Assembly: GCF_017310035.1 (NCBI RefSeq)
Contig: NZ_CP022296.1
Location: 3,286,001-3,350,000, forward strand
Reading direction: 5' to 3'
DNA from: Nocardioides sp. S5
GTDB taxonomy: Bacteria > Actinomycetota > Actinomycetes > Propionibacteriales > Nocardioidaceae
Length of the DNA stretch: 64,000 bases
This document shows, piece by piece, positions 35,063 through 44,295 of the stretch; the stretch's first letter is position 1, and every line of letters starts with the position of its first letter. Position numbers and translations under genes: made by a program. Below the pieces are notes generated by a model. It saw nothing but the letters and a program-made list of their open reading frames with translations, made no database searches and was not told the origin of the DNA.

Positions 35063-35968
35063 TCAGATCCGCACGACGTGCTCGGCCATGTCGACCACCG
35101 GGGCGTAGCCGAGGCCGCTGTAGATCTTGTTGGACGTCGGGTTGGACAGGTCGGTGAACAGGCACATCCGGTGCCCGGCCTCGAGGCCCCGCCGGGTGAG
35201 CTCGCCGACGACGTACGACGCGATGCCGTGCCCGCGGTGCTCCCGCGGCGTGAAGACCGGGCCGATCCGCGAGACGCCGTACGTCGGCAGTCCCGCGCCG
35301 CTGAGGTGGGCAACGGTCCCGTCCGGCAGCTCCCACAGCCACTCGATGCCCTCGCGGATCCGGACCAGGACGCTGTCGAGCGTGTTGTGCTCCCCCGAGG
35401 TCGGGTCGGGCTCGCGGCCGGCTTGCTCGTCGGCCTCGGCGCGGAACGCCTCGAACCACGACAGCACCAGCCCCGCGTCGTCCTCGGTGGCCCGCCGCAG
35501 CCGGCCGTCCGGGGGCGGCGGCACCTCGACCGAGATGGCCTCCCACAGCCGGGTCGCCTTGCCGGTGACCACCTCTCCCCCGGCCAGCCGGGCCGTCTCC
35601 CGCGCCAGCGTCGCCGCACCGGGCAGGGCGCCGTTGGACCCGCCGAGGAGCTCCCCGCGCTCGTGCAGCGCCTCGGCCAGTGCCCCGGCGGCCTCGTCGT
35701 CCATCGGCATCGCGAAGGTCGGGTGCGGACGGAAGGGGGCGGTGCGCATGGCGGCCGACACCACCGTCCCGGCGTCGTCACGCACGACCACCCACCAGCG
35801 GGCGAAGGGGGCGTCCACCGCGGCCCAGGAGTCGTGGCCGTCGGCCAGCTCACGGGCCGTCCGCTGGCTCACGCTGGCGATCACGCTGCCGAGGTCCGGG
35901 TCCTGGGCGAGCAGCCCGCCGGCCGCGTCGAGGAAGGGTCGTGGGGTGTCGAAGAACTCCAGCTCCAT
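35063..35968 (-). CDS. GNAT-family N-acetyltransferase
   Basis: 301 aa. The C-terminal half is a GNAT domain: RRATEDDAGLVLSWF, SRIGPVFTPREHRGHGIASYVVGELTRRGLEAG (acetyl-CoA loop R-G-H-G-I-A) and LFTDLSNPTSNKIYSGLGYAPV. The N-terminal half is a diverged second GNAT-like fold without a clear CoA loop. The acceptor is unknown. It starts at ATG 35968, divergent from valS with a 77-bp gap. Confidence 0.85.
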   Translation of the reverse strand: MELEFFDTPRPFLDAAGGLLAQDPDLGSVIASVSQRTARELADGHDSWAAVDAPFARWWVVVRDDAGTVVSAAMRTAPFRPHPTFAMPMDDEAAGALAEALHERGELLGGSNGALPGAATLARETARLAGGEVVTGKATRLWEAISVEVPPPPDGRLRRATEDDAGLVLSWFEAFRAEADEQAGREPDPTSGEHNTLDSVLVRIREGIEWLWELPDGTVAHLSGAGLPTYGVSRIGPVFTPREHRGHGIASYVVGELTRRGLEAGHRMCLFTDLSNPTSNKIYSGLGYAPVVDMAEHVVRI

Positions 35969-36010
35969 GGCGCGACGCTAGCGACCACGGCAGTCGGGGT
36001 GATACTCGTT

Positions 36011-36039
36011 TTCGCAGGCCGGAGGCCCGTCAATAGACT
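36011..36039 (+). promoter_or_regulatory. valS promoter (leaderless)
   Basis: TTCGCA (36011-36016), a 17-bp spacer, then TAGACT (36034-36039). The -10 ends 6 nt before the ATG at 36046 and no ribosome binding site is seen, which fits a leaderless mRNA. No T-box leader can fit in this space. Confidence 0.55.
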
Positions 36040-36045
36040 CCCGGC

Positions 36046-38664
36046 ATGACTGAGAACCCCACCCAGACCCCGGACGCGACCACGAGCACCGACCAGCGTG
36101 CCGTCGTCGTACCCGAGCGTCCGGCGCTGGAGGGCCTGGAGGACAAGTGGTCCCGGGCGTGGGCCGACGACGACACCTACGCCTTCGACCGCACCCAGCC
36201 GCGGGAGAACGTCTACTCCATCGACACCCCGCCCCCGACCGTGAGCGGCTCGCTGCACGTCGGCCACGTCTACTCCTACAGCCACACCGACCTCATTGCG
36301 CGCTACCAGCGCATGCAGGGCAAGGCCGTCTTCTACCCCATCGGCTGGGACGACAACGGCCTGCCGACCGAGCGCCGCGTGCAGAACTACTTCGGCGTGC
36401 GCTGCGACCCGGCCCTGCCCTACGACGCCGACTTCACGCCGCCGGAGAAGCCGGACCCGAAGAAGCAGGTGCCGATCAGCCGGCCCAACTTCATCGAGCT
36501 GTGCGAGCAGCTCGTGGTCGAGGACGAGAAGGCCTTCGAGGCGCTGTGGCGCCAGCTCGGCCTCTCGGTCCAGTGGAACCCGACCTACACCACGATCGGC
36601 GACCACTCGCGCACTGTCAGCCAGCGCGCGTTCCTGCGCAACTACGCCCGCGGCGAGGCGTACCTCTCCGAGGCGCCGACCCTGTGGGACGTCACCTTCC
36701 AGACCGCGGTGGCCCAGGCCGAGCTCGAGGCCCGCGACTACCCGGGCGCCTACCACCGCGTGGCGTTCCACAAGCCCGACGGCAGCCCCATCCACATCGA
36801 GACCACCCGCCCCGAGCTGATCCCGAGCGTCGTGGCGCTGATCGCGCACCCCGACGACGAGCGCTACCAGGACGTCTTCGGCACCACGGTCACCTCGCCG
36901 GTCTTCGGCGTCGAGATCCCGGTCCTCGCCCACCACGCGGCCGAGCCCGACAAGGGCGCCGGCATCGCGATGTGCTGCACCTTCGGCGACCTCACCGACG
37001 TCATGTGGTGGCGCGAGCTGAGCCTCCCGGTCCGCACCGTGGTCGGACGCGACGGGCGGCTGCTGCGCGAGACGCCCGAGTGGCTCGCCTCCGAGGCGGC
37101 CTCCACGGCGTACGCCGAGCTGGCGGGCAAGACGACGTTCAGCGCCCGCGAGGCGATGGTCGGCCTGCTCCGCGGGACCGGCGACCTCGACGGCGAGCCC
37201 AAGGCGACCCAGCGGATGGCGAACTTCTACGAGAAGGGCGACAAGCCGCTCGAGATCGTCGCCACCCGCCAGTGGTACATCAAGAACGGCGGCCGGGACG
37301 CGGCGCTGCGCAAGGAGATGCTGGTGCGCGGGGAGGAGATCACCTGGATCCCCACCCACATGAAGCACCGCTACGACAACTGGGTCGGCGGCCTCAACGG
37401 CGACTGGCTGGTCTCGCGACAGCGCTTCTTCGGCATCCCGTTCCCGGTCTGGTACCCCCTCGACGCCGACGGCGAGCCCGACCACGACCACCCGCTGATG
37501 CCGTCGGAGGACCAGCTCCCGGTCGACCCGTCCACGCAGGCCCCGGAGGGCTACACCGAGGACCAGCGCGGCAAGCCCGGCGGCTTCGTCGGGGACCCGG
37601 ACGTGATGGACACCTGGGCGACCTCGTCCCTCACCCCCCAGATCGCGGGCCAGTGGGGCGTCGACGAGGACCTGTTCTCGCGCGTCTTCCCCTACGACCT
37701 GGCCACCCAGGCGCACGACATCATCCGCACCTGGCTGTTCTCCCGGGTCGTCCGCTCCGACTTCGAGCACCAGGTGGTGCCGTGGTCGCACGCGATGATC
37801 TCGGGCTTCATCGTCGACCCGGACCGCAAGAAGATGTCGAAGTCGAAGGGCAACGTCGTCGTCCCGACCGACATCCTCGACAAGTACGGCGCCGACGCGG
37901 TGCGCTGGCGTGCGGCGATCGGCCGTCCCGGCATGGACTCGCCGTTCGACGAGTCGCAGATGAAGATCGGGCGCCGCCTGGCGATGAAGGTGCTCAACGC
38001 CTCCAAGTTCGTCCTCGGCAACGTCGGCGCGACCGAGATCGTCCCGAGCGCCGTCAGCGCGCCGGTCGACTGTGCCCTGCTCGGCGGCCTCGAGATCGTC
38101 GTGCGCCGCGCGACGGAGGCCTTCGACGCCTACGACTACACCACCGCGCTCGAGGTCACCGAGAAGTTCTTCTGGGAGTTCTGCGACGACTACCTCGAGC
38201 TGGTCAAGGAGCGCGCCTACGACACCGACGGCGGCGCCGCGACCGAGTCGGCCAAGGCCACGCTCGCGATCGCGCTGCACACCCAGCTGCGACTGCTGGC
38301 GCCGTTCCTGCCCTACGCCACCGAGGAGGTCTGGTCGTGGTGGCAGGACGGGTCCATCCACCACGCCGCCTGGCCCACCGCGGCCGACCTCGGCGCGGCA
38401 GCCGCGGCGCAGCCGCTGGTCCTCGATGCCGTCGCCAACGCGCTCACCGGCATCCGGGGCGCCAAGTCGCAGGCGAAGGCCAAGATGCGCGCTCCGCTGT
38501 CGCGGGTGGAGATCACCGGCCCCGCCTCGCTCGTCGAGGCAGCCCAGCAGGCGCAGGACGACCTGCGTGCCGTCGGCACCATCGTCGGCGAGCTCGTCTT
38601 CGTCACCGACGACTCGACCACCGAGCTGCGGGTCACCGCCGAGCTCGCCCCGACGGAGGAGTGA
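36046..38664 (+). CDS. valS: Valyl-tRNA synthetase (short form)
   Basis: 872 aa. Charges tRNA-Val. Class Ia signatures: HVGH near residue 71 (HIGH) and [15 protein letters not shown] near 595 (KMSKS). The CP1 editing region carries [22 protein letters not shown], for hydrolysing Thr-tRNA-Val. The anticodon-binding domain follows. The C-terminus stops at ...TAELAPTEE without the coiled-coil tRNA-binding arm of the longer E. coli enzyme (951 aa). It starts ATG 36046 and is divergent from the GNAT gene and folC. Confidence 0.96.
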   Translation: MTENPTQTPDATTSTDQRAVVVPERPALEGLEDKWSRAWADDDTYAFDRTQPRENVYSIDTPPPTVSGSLHVGHVYSYSHTDLIARYQRMQGKAVFYPIGWDDNGLPTERRVQNYFGVRCDPALPYDADFTPPEKPDPKKQVPISRPNFIELCEQLVVEDEKAFEALWRQLGLSVQWNPTYTTIGDHSRTVSQRAFLRNYARGEAYLSEAPTLWDVTFQTAVAQAELEARDYPGAYHRVAFHKPDGSPIHIETTRPELIPSVVALIAHPDDERYQDVFGTTVTSPVFGVEIPVLAHHAAEPDKGAGIAMCCTFGDLTDVMWWRELSLPVRTVVGRDGRLLRETPEWLASEAASTAYAELAGKTTFSAREAMVGLLRGTGDLDGEPKATQRMANFYEKGDKPLEIVATRQWYIKNGGRDAALRKEMLVRGEEITWIPTHMKHRYDNWVGGLNGDWLVSRQRFFGIPFPVWYPLDADGEPDHDHPLMPSEDQLPVDPSTQAPEGYTEDQRGKPGGFVGDPDVMDTWATSSLTPQIAGQWGVDEDLFSRVFPYDLATQAHDIIRTWLFSRVVRSDFEHQVVPWSHAMISGFIVDPDRKKMSKSKGNVVVPTDILDKYGADAVRWRAAIGRPGMDSPFDESQMKIGRRLAMKVLNASKFVLGNVGATEIVPSAVSAPVDCALLGGLEIVVRRATEAFDAYDYTTALEVTEKFFWEFCDDYLELVKERAYDTDGGAATESAKATLAIALHTQLRLLAPFLPYATEEVWSWWQDGSIHHAAWPTAADLGAAAAAQPLVLDAVANALTGIRGAKSQAKAKMRAPLSRVEITGPASLVEAAQQAQDDLRAVGTIVGELVFVTDDSTTELRVTAELAPTEE

Positions 38665-38761
38665 CCGGGGCCTGACCGTCACGAGCGGTGCCTGAGCCTC
38701 CCGAGCCCTCGGACGTGGCTGGGGCACCGTTGGTGCGCGTTGGGGGCCGGGGGCCCGGCGC

Positions 38762-39484
38762 TCAGCGGTGCGAGCGAGCACCCTTCGCGGCGTCGCGCTC
38801 GGCCTTGCGGTCCGCCTTGGCAGCCTCGCGCTCGGCCTTCCGCTGCGCCTTGGCAGCCTCACGCTGAGTCTTGCGGTCCGCCTTGGCAGCCTCGCGCTCG
38901 GCCTTCTGCTGCGCCTTGGCAGCCTCACGCTGAGCCTTGCGGTCCGCCTTGGCAGCCTCGCGCTCGGCCTTCTGCTGCGCCTTGGCAGCCTCACGCTGAG
39001 CCTTGCGGTCCGCCTTGGCAGCCTCGCGCTCGGCCTTCTGCTGCGCCTTCGCGGCTTCGCGCTCAGCCTTCCGCTGCGCCTTCGCGGCCGCACGCTCAGC
39101 CTTGCGGTCCGCCTTGTCCGACGCTGCCGTCGGTGTCGGGTTGGCGGGCACGGTGACCGCGGCACGAGCGACCTTCGGCGCCTTCAGGGTCGCCGCCGAC
39201 GTGGTCGCGGGGGCCGGAGCGGCGGACGGCGCCGTCCCGCCGATCGGCTGCGCGCTCAGCTCGGCCGGCAGGCTCACCGCGGCGGGCTCAGCCGTCGCCG
39301 GCGACGCCTCGGCCGGCGGTTCGACGACCGCGGCGGCGATGGGCCTGGCGGGCTGGAACAGGTCCTCGAGCGCCCAGCCCCGGCCGATGGACAGGGTCAT
39401 CAGGACGGCGCAGAGCACAGCCACGAGAGCGAACCCCACGAGCGGCCGCTTCTGGTCAACCCCCACCGGTTCCCCTTCCCACAT
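38762..39484 (-). CDS. Membrane-anchored Lys/Arg/Glu/Ala repeat-helix protein
   Basis: 240 aa; no homologue recognised. A short cytosolic N-terminus is followed by one span (residues ~15-35, LVGFALVAVLCAVLMTLSI), then a Pro/Ala-rich linker to about 120. Residues ~124-236 are built almost only of A, K, R, E, D and Q in 11-residue steps such as KADRKAQREAA and KAQQKAEREAA. This should form one long, straight, very charged helix. The underlying DNA repeats with a 66-bp (22-residue) period. By the positive-inside rule the helix would lie outside the membrane. It lies between convergent valS and clpX. Possible roles (inference): contact with anionic cell-wall polymers, or a spacer rod. Confidence 0.75.
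   Translation of the reverse strand: MWEGEPVGVDQKRPLVGFALVAVLCAVLMTLSIGRGWALEDLFQPARPIAAAVVEPPAEASPATAEPAAVSLPAELSAQPIGGTAPSAAPAPATTSAATLKAPKVARAAVTVPANPTPTAASDKADRKAERAAAKAQRKAEREAAKAQQKAEREAAKADRKAQREAAKAQQKAEREAAKADRKAQREAAKAQQKAEREAAKADRKTQREAAKAQRKAEREAAKADRKAERDAAKGARSHR
38800..39110 (-). repeat. 66-bp tandem repeats coding for the charged helix
   Basis: The marker CTCGGCCTTCTGCTGC recurs at 38897, 38963 and 39029, exactly 66 bp apart, with a one-base variant at 38831. The flanks are degenerate copies. Each unit encodes 22 residues made of two 11-residue steps. Confidence 0.88.
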
Positions 39485-39543
39485 GCTGACGAGACGTCAG
39501 TGTGTCCGGGTCATGACGCGTGATCACAGCAGATGGCCCGGAA

Positions 39544-39583
39544 TAGTCCGAAATGACTAGTTCGGACCAGTCACTACGGACTA
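39544..39583 (-). terminator. Two-tier hairpin after clpX
   Basis: Outer stem TAGTCCG (39544-39550) with CGGACTA (39577-39583); inner pairing TGACT with AGTCA. The segment is noticeably less GC-rich than its surroundings. It begins 10 bp after the clpX stop and also lies upstream of the repeat-helix gene. Confidence 0.5.
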
Positions 39584-39593
39584 CTCGGAGGGG

Positions 39594-40874
39594 TCAGGCC
39601 GACTTCTTCTTCCGGCCCTCGGCCTCGCGGAGCACGAGCGTCGGGGCCACGTCGTCCTCGACGGTCTCGCGGGTGACGATGACCTTGGCGACGTCACCGC
39701 GCGACGGCACGTCGTACATCACGTAGAGGAGGACCTCCTCGATGATCGCGCGCAGGCCGCGGGCGCCGGTGCCGCGCTCCAGCGCGGCGTCGGCGATGGA
39801 GTCGATCGCCTCGTCGGTGAACTCGAGCTCGACGCCGTCGAGGTCGAAGAGCTTCTGGTACTGCTTGACCAGGGCGTTGCGCGGCTCGGTGAGGATCTGC
39901 ACGAGAGCCTCGCGGTCGAGCTTGCTCACGCTCGCGATCAGCGGGAGGCGCCCGATGAACTCGGGGATCAGGCCGAACTTCGTGAGGTCCTCGGGACGGA
40001 CCTGGGCGAGCAGGTCGTCGCTGTCGCGCTCGGCCTGGCTGCGCATCTCGGCGGTGAACCCGAGGGACTTCTTGCCCACGCGCTGCTCGACGATCTGCTC
40101 GAGCCCGGCGAAGGCACCACCCACGATGAAGAGGATGTTGGTGGTGTCGATCTGGATGAACTCCTGGTGCGGGTGCTTGCGACCACCCTGCGGAGGCACC
40201 GACGCGGTGGTGCCCTCCAGCATCTTGAGCAGTGCCTGCTGGACGCCCTCGCCGGAGACGTCGCGCGTGATCGAGGGGTTCTCCGACTTGCGGGCCACCT
40301 TGTCGATCTCGTCGATGTAGATGATGCCGGTCTCGGCCTTCTTGACGTCGTAGTCGGCCGCCTGGATGAGCTTGAGGAGGATGTTCTCGACGTCCTCACC
40401 GACGTAGCCGGCCTCGGTCAGCGCCGTGGCGTCGGCGATCGCGAAGGGGACGTTGAGCATCCGCGCGAGGGTCTGGGCGAGGTAGGTCTTGCCGCAGCCC
40501 GTGGGGCCGATGACGAGGATGTTGGACTTCGCCACCTCGACGACGTCCTCGCGCGCCTTGCCCGTCACCGGCTGGAGGCCGGCCTGGACGCGCTTGTAGT
40601 GGTTGTAGACCGCGACGGCGAGCGACTTCTTGGCGTGCTCCTGGCCGATCACGTAGGAGTTGAGGAACTCGAAGATCTCCTTGGGCTTGGGCAGCTCCTC
40701 GAGGCTGACCTCGGAGCCCTCGGCGAGCTCCTCCTCGATGATCTCGTTGCAGAGCTCGATGCACTCGTCGCAGATGTAGACGTTGGGTCCAGCGATGAGC
40801 TTCTTGACCTGCTTCTGGCTCTTGCCACAGAAGTTGCACTTCAGCAGGTCGCCGCCGTCACCGATACGTGCCAC
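39594..40874 (-). CDS. clpX: ATP-dependent Clp protease ATPase subunit ClpX
   Basis: 426 aa. AAA+ unfoldase for ClpP. The N-terminal zinc domain has C-N-F-C-G-K and I-C-D-E-C. Walker A is GPTGCGKT near residue 125 and Walker [10 protein letters not shown]. The ClpP-contact loop I-G-F-type tripeptide reads LGF ([10 protein letters not shown]). The sensor and C-domain are complete. It follows clpP2 by 146 bp with a hairpin between, so it probably has its own promoter as well. Confidence 0.98.
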   Translation of the reverse strand: MARIGDGGDLLKCNFCGKSQKQVKKLIAGPNVYICDECIELCNEIIEEELAEGSEVSLEELPKPKEIFEFLNSYVIGQEHAKKSLAVAVYNHYKRVQAGLQPVTGKAREDVVEVAKSNILVIGPTGCGKTYLAQTLARMLNVPFAIADATALTEAGYVGEDVENILLKLIQAADYDVKKAETGIIYIDEIDKVARKSENPSITRDVSGEGVQQALLKMLEGTTASVPPQGGRKHPHQEFIQIDTTNILFIVGGAFAGLEQIVEQRVGKKSLGFTAEMRSQAERDSDDLLAQVRPEDLTKFGLIPEFIGRLPLIASVSKLDREALVQILTEPRNALVKQYQKLFDLDGVELEFTDEAIDSIADAALERGTGARGLRAIIEEVLLYVMYDVPSRGDVAKVIVTRETVEDDVAPTLVLREAEGRKKKSA

Positions 40875-40967
40875 GAGTCGTGTCCTCCAGTCTCGCCGGG
40901 TGGGGGTTCCCGGCGTTCAACGCCTTGCACTGCTTCCTTGTCACAAGCCCCACGACGGTACCCCGAC

Positions 40968-40988
40968 CCGGCCCCCGGCGGGGGCCGG
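40968..40988 (-). terminator. GC-rich hairpin between clpP2 and clpX
   Basis: CCGGCCCCC, loop GGC, GGGGGCCGG: nine perfect G-C pairs, 32 nt after the clpP2 stop. No U-run follows. It could partly terminate the clpP1P2 transcript before clpX. Confidence 0.55.
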
Positions 40989-41020
40989 ACACGGGATGTC
41001 GGCGAGCCTCTTTGTGCACC

Positions 41021-41629
41021 TCAGGTGAGGGCGGGAGCACCCTTGCGGGACTCGATGACGGCGTCGATGAGGCCGTACTCGACCGCCTGCGCGGCCGTCA
41101 GGATCTTGTCGCGCTCGATGTCGGAGCTGACCTGCTCGATGCTCTTGCCGCTGGAGTCGGCGATCATCTGCTCGAGCAGCTCGCGCATGCGGAGGATCTC
41201 GTTGGCCTGGATCTCGATGTCCGAGGTCTGGCCGAACGTGCCCTCCGTGTAGGGCTGGTGGATCAGGATGCGGCTGTTGGGCAGCGCCATCCGCTTGCCC
41301 TTCGCGCCGGCACCGAGCAGGATCGCCGCCGCCGAGGCCGCCTGACCCAGGCACACGGTCTGCACGTCGGGCTTGATGAAGCGCATCGTGTCGTAGATCG
41401 CGGTCAGCGCGGTGAACGAGCCACCGGGGCTGTTGATGTAGATGCTGATGTCGGTGTCGGGGTTCATCGTCTCCAGGCACATGAGCTGGGCGATGACCGC
41501 GTTGGCGACGTCGTCGCTGATCGGCGTGCCGAGGTAGATGATGCGCTCTTCGAAGAGCTTGGCGTAGGGGTCGATGCGACGGAAGCCGTAGGACGTCCGC
41601 TCTTCCCACTGCGGGATGTAGTAGTTCAT
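41021..41629 (-). CDS. clpP2: ATP-dependent Clp protease proteolytic subunit ClpP2
   Basis: 202 aa. Serine protease subunit that forms a mixed tetradecamer with ClpP1 in Actinobacteria. Catalytic Ser lies in GQAASAAA near residue 98 and His in ILIHQP. The Asp region is SDIERDKILTA. It starts at ATG 41629 (MNYYIPQWEE, AAGGAC 4 nt before), one base after the clpP1 stop. Confidence 0.96.
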   Translation of the reverse strand: MNYYIPQWEERTSYGFRRIDPYAKLFEERIIYLGTPISDDVANAVIAQLMCLETMNPDTDISIYINSPGGSFTALTAIYDTMRFIKPDVQTVCLGQAASAAAILLGAGAKGKRMALPNSRILIHQPYTEGTFGQTSDIEIQANEILRMRELLEQMIADSSGKSIEQVSSDIERDKILTAAQAVEYGLIDAVIESRKGAPALT

Positions 41630-41630
41630 G

Positions 41631-42272
41631 TCAGTCCTTCGTCCTGGCCGGGCGGCCCTCGTCTGCGGCTTCGCGGGCATTGGTGACCACCTTGTCGACC
41701 AGGCCGTACTCGACGGCCTGCTCGGCGGTGAACCAGCGGTCGCGGTCGGCGTCGGCGACGACCTGCTCGACGCTCTGGCCGGTGTGGTCGGCGATGAGGT
41801 CGAGCAGCACCTTCTTGATGTGCAGGGACTGCTGGGCCTGGATCTTGATGTCCGAGGCGGAGCCGCCCATGCCCGAGGAGGGCTGGTGCATCATGATGCG
41901 CGCGTGGGGCAGGGCGTAGCGCTTGCCCTTGGTGCCGGCGCAGAGCAGGAACTGGCCCATGGAGGCCGCCAGGCCCATGCCGACGGTCGCCACGTCGTTG
42001 GGGATGTAGTTCATCGTGTCGTAGATCGCCATGCCGGCGTCGACGGAGCCGCCGGGGCTGTTGATGTGGAGGAAGATGTCGGCCTCCGGGTCCTCGGCGG
42101 AGAGCAGCAGGAGCTGCGCGCAGATCGCGTTGGCGTTCTGGTCGCGCACCTCGGAGCCGAGGAAGACGATGCGCTCACGGAGGAGGCGCTGGTAGATGTG
42201 GTCGTCGAGGCCATACATCCCACCGGCGCCGTTCATCTCGGGCGAGAGGGCTGGGCTGGAGTTCTGGTTCAC
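41631..42272 (-). CDS. clpP1: ATP-dependent Clp protease proteolytic subunit ClpP1
   Basis: 213 aa from GTG 42272. Catalytic Ser is in GLAASMGQ near 105 and His in IMMHQP; Asp lies in ADADRDRWF, the conserved ClpP signature. [18 protein letters not shown] is the oligomer/oxyanion region. The start is uncertain: ATG 42236 (MNGAGG) or ATG 42218 (MYGLDD) are possible, and none has a strong ribosome binding site. ClpP1 propeptides are cleaved, so the mature enzyme is similar either way. It forms an operon with clpP2; a ClgR-like site lies upstream. Confidence 0.93.
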   Translation of the reverse strand: MNQNSSPALSPEMNGAGGMYGLDDHIYQRLLRERIVFLGSEVRDQNANAICAQLLLLSAEDPEADIFLHINSPGGSVDAGMAIYDTMNYIPNDVATVGMGLAASMGQFLLCAGTKGKRYALPHARIMMHQPSSGMGGSASDIKIQAQQSLHIKKVLLDLIADHTGQSVEQVVADADRDRWFTAEQAVEYGLVDKVVTNAREAADEGRPARTKD

Positions 42273-42325
42273 GCTGGCGACATTAGCCGGAAGGTCGGAC
42301 ACTTCCACGCGCTGACCCACCCTGT

Positions 42326-42337
42326 TCGCCCAGAGCG
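42326..42337. promoter_or_regulatory. ClgR-like operator TCGCCCAGAGCG
   Basis: TCGCCCAGAGCG matches the core WCGCYNANRGCG of the ClgR consensus as I recall it from Corynebacterium. The flanking bases match less well. It lies 54 bp before the clpP1 start. ClgR activates clpP1P2 in several Actinobacteria. Confidence 0.45.
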
Positions 42338-42393
42338 GATTCGTCCGCCCCGCCGGGAGCGACACACCGCCGCGGCCCTCGACGGGACAAATG

Positions 42394-42429
42394 ACGACCG
42401 GCGCCCACCCGAGGGTGGGCGCCGGTCGT
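42394..42429 (-). terminator. Strong hairpin after tig
   Basis: ACGACCGGCGCCCACCC (42394-42410) pairs perfectly with GGGTGGGCGCCGGTCGT (42413-42429), leaving only GA between (effective loop CGAG). It starts 18 nt after the tig stop. There is no true U-run, which is usual for actinobacterial terminators. Confidence 0.8.
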
Positions 42430-42447
42430 ACGGCGGTGCGGCGCCGA

Positions 42448-43869
42448 TCAGGCCTTGCCGTCCTCCGGGGCGGCCTCGTCGGCGCCGTCCTCGGTGGTCT
42501 CCTCGGCCGCCTCGTCAGCAGCCTCCTCGGCGACGGGCTCACCGATGGTGCCGTCGGGGCGCAGGTTCTTCAGCTCGACCACGTTGCCCGAGGCGTCCTT
42601 GACGGTCGCCGCCTCGACGATCGTCGCGAGGGCCTTGCCGCGCAGGATCTCCTGCACGAGCTCGGGGATGTGGTTGTGCTCGAACATGTGGTTGGCGAAC
42701 TCCTGCGGGTCCTGCCCGGACTGCTGGGCGCGACGCACGAGGTGCTCGGAGAGCTCGGCCTGGTCGATGCCGAACTCCTCCTTCTTGGCGATCTTGTCGA
42801 GGATGAACTGCGCGGCGACGGCGTCACGCACCCGGCGCTCGAGGTCGGCCTCGAACTCCTCGGTGGTCTGACCCTCGTCCTCGAGGTACTTCTCCATGGT
42901 GATGCCGGCCATGGCGAGCTGCTGCTCGACGTTGGCGCGACGGGCGTTGAGCTCGTCGGTCACCATGATCTCGGGCAGCGGGATCTCGACCTTCTCCAGC
43001 AGGGCCTCGAGGACCGCGTCGCGGGCGGCGGCGGCCTGCTCGAGGCGCTTGCCACGGCCGAGGCGCTCACGCACGTCGGCGGTCAGCTCCTCGGCGGTGT
43101 CGAACTCGGAGGCGAGCTGGGCGAACTCGTCGTCGTACTCCGGGAGCTGCTGCTCCTGCACCGCGGAGACCTTGACGGTCACCTGGACGGGCTCGCCGAC
43201 CAGGCCGCCACCGACGAGCTCGGAGTCGAAGGTCGCGTCCTCGCCGGCGCTGAGGCCGACCAGGGCCTCGTCGAGGCCGTCGATCATGCCGCCGCGGCCG
43301 ACCTTGTAGGACATGCCGGTGACCTCGCCGCCCTCGACGGTCTCGCCGTCCTTGGCCGCGACCAGGTCGATGGTGACGAAGTCGCCGTCGGCGGCAGCGC
43401 GCTCGACGGGGACGAGGGTGCCGAAGCGCTCACGCAGCGCCTCGACCTGCTCGTCGACGTCGTCGTCGCTGATCTCGACGTCCTCGACGCTGGCCTCGAG
43501 GCCCTCGTAGGAGGGCAGCTCGAAGTCGGGCTTCACGTCGACCTCGGCGGTGAACTCGAGGGACTCGTTGTCCTCGAACTTCGTCACCTCGATCTCCGGC
43601 TGGGCCAGCGGCTCGAGGTCGTGCTCCTGGAGCGCGGCCATGTACTGCTGGGGGACGACGGCGTTGATCGCCTCGTCGAGGACCGGGCCGCGGCCGATCT
43701 GACGGTCGATGACCGCCGGCGGCACCTTGCCCCGGCGGAAGCCCGGGACGTTGATCTGCTTCGCGATCTTCTGGTACGCCGCGTCGAGGCTCGGCTTGAG
43801 CTCCTCGAAGGGCACCTCGACGGTCAGCTTGGCCCGGGTCGGGCTCAAGTTCTCGACGGCGCTCTTCAC
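42448..43869 (-). CDS. tig: Trigger factor chaperone
   Basis: 473 aa. Ribosome-bound chaperone and peptidyl-prolyl isomerase. The ribosome-docking signature FRRGKVPP is near residue 43-50. The PPIase domain ([16 protein letters not shown]...[20 protein letters not shown]) and the helical C-terminal cradle follow, and the tail from ~435 is acidic/Ala-rich ([14 protein letters not shown]). Normal length for Actinobacteria. It lies upstream of clpP1P2-clpX, the usual order, and downstream of the tRNA genes. Confidence 0.97.
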   Translation of the reverse strand: MKSAVENLSPTRAKLTVEVPFEELKPSLDAAYQKIAKQINVPGFRRGKVPPAVIDRQIGRGPVLDEAINAVVPQQYMAALQEHDLEPLAQPEIEVTKFEDNESLEFTAEVDVKPDFELPSYEGLEASVEDVEISDDDVDEQVEALRERFGTLVPVERAAADGDFVTIDLVAAKDGETVEGGEVTGMSYKVGRGGMIDGLDEALVGLSAGEDATFDSELVGGGLVGEPVQVTVKVSAVQEQQLPEYDDEFAQLASEFDTAEELTADVRERLGRGKRLEQAAAARDAVLEALLEKVEIPLPEIMVTDELNARRANVEQQLAMAGITMEKYLEDEGQTTEEFEADLERRVRDAVAAQFILDKIAKKEEFGIDQAELSEHLVRRAQQSGQDPQEFANHMFEHNHIPELVQEILRGKALATIVEAATVKDASGNVVELKNLRPDGTIGEPVAEEAADEAAEETTEDGADEAAPEDGKA

Positions 43870-44006
43870 AAATGTCTCCTGGTGCTGATCGGCTGAGGGG
43901 GGCGTGCGGCAGTGCCTGGGCTGACACCCGGCGACCGCAAACCATGCGAGTCTATCGAGGGCGTCGGCGCAGGCCGAATCACGCCGTGCGCAGCGGTGGT
44001 GGAGGG

Positions 44007-44079
44007 TCGGGGCGACAGGACTCGAACCTGCGGTCTCCTGCTCCCAAAGCAGGCGCGCTAGCCACTACGCTACGCCCCG
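44007..44079 (-). tRNA. tRNA-Pro (anticodon UGG)
   Basis: The acceptor stem CGGGGCG/CGCCCCG pairs perfectly. The anticodon arm CCTGC-TTTGGGA-GCAGG gives UGG. The T arm GCAGGTTCGAGTCCTGT carries GGTTCGA. The 3' CCA is not encoded. It is followed by a tRNA-Gly on the same strand, 49 bp upstream in transcription. Confidence 0.95.
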
Positions 44080-44128
44080 CCAAACCGGCCCCGGGCCGCC
44101 TCGTGGGCGGTTCCGGGAGCCTGCTTGG

Positions 44129-44199
44129 AGCGGATGACGGGAATCGAACCCGCGTAGCCAGTTTGGAAGACTGGGGCTCTACCATTGAGCTACATCCGC
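44129..44199 (-). tRNA. tRNA-Gly (anticodon UCC)
   Basis: The acceptor stem GCGGATG/CATCCGC is perfect. The D arm contains AGCTCAATGGTAGAGC. The anticodon arm CCAGT-CTTCCAA-ACTGG gives UCC. The T arm GCGGGTTCGATTCCCGT is standard. CCA is not encoded. It is probably co-transcribed with the tRNA-Pro. Confidence 0.96.
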
Positions 44200-44295
44200 G
44201 CGTCGCCACGACGTCGTCGACGCCGGTGCGGGAGTCATGGTGCCACACCCGCGGTCCGCTCTCCCAGCCAGTGCCGCCGAGGCGCAGGCCCGTCG

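Noticed and set aside
35969-36045. T-box or riboswitch upstream of valS
   Set aside because: Only 77 bp separate the divergent starts and a -10 lies 6 nt before the ATG, so there is no leader to hold one.
36147-38675. 842-codon frame in another plus-strand phase within valS
   Set aside because: Arg/Pro/Gly-rich out-of-frame translation of valS with no motifs.
38800-39110. Regularly spaced repeats as a possible CRISPR array
   Set aside because: The repeats are contiguous 66-bp units without unique spacers and are fully coding in one frame; no cas genes are nearby.
35881-39165. 1094-codon minus-strand frame opposite valS
   Set aside because: ValRS on the plus strand has all class I motifs; the opposite frame is a GC artefact running into the repeat protein.
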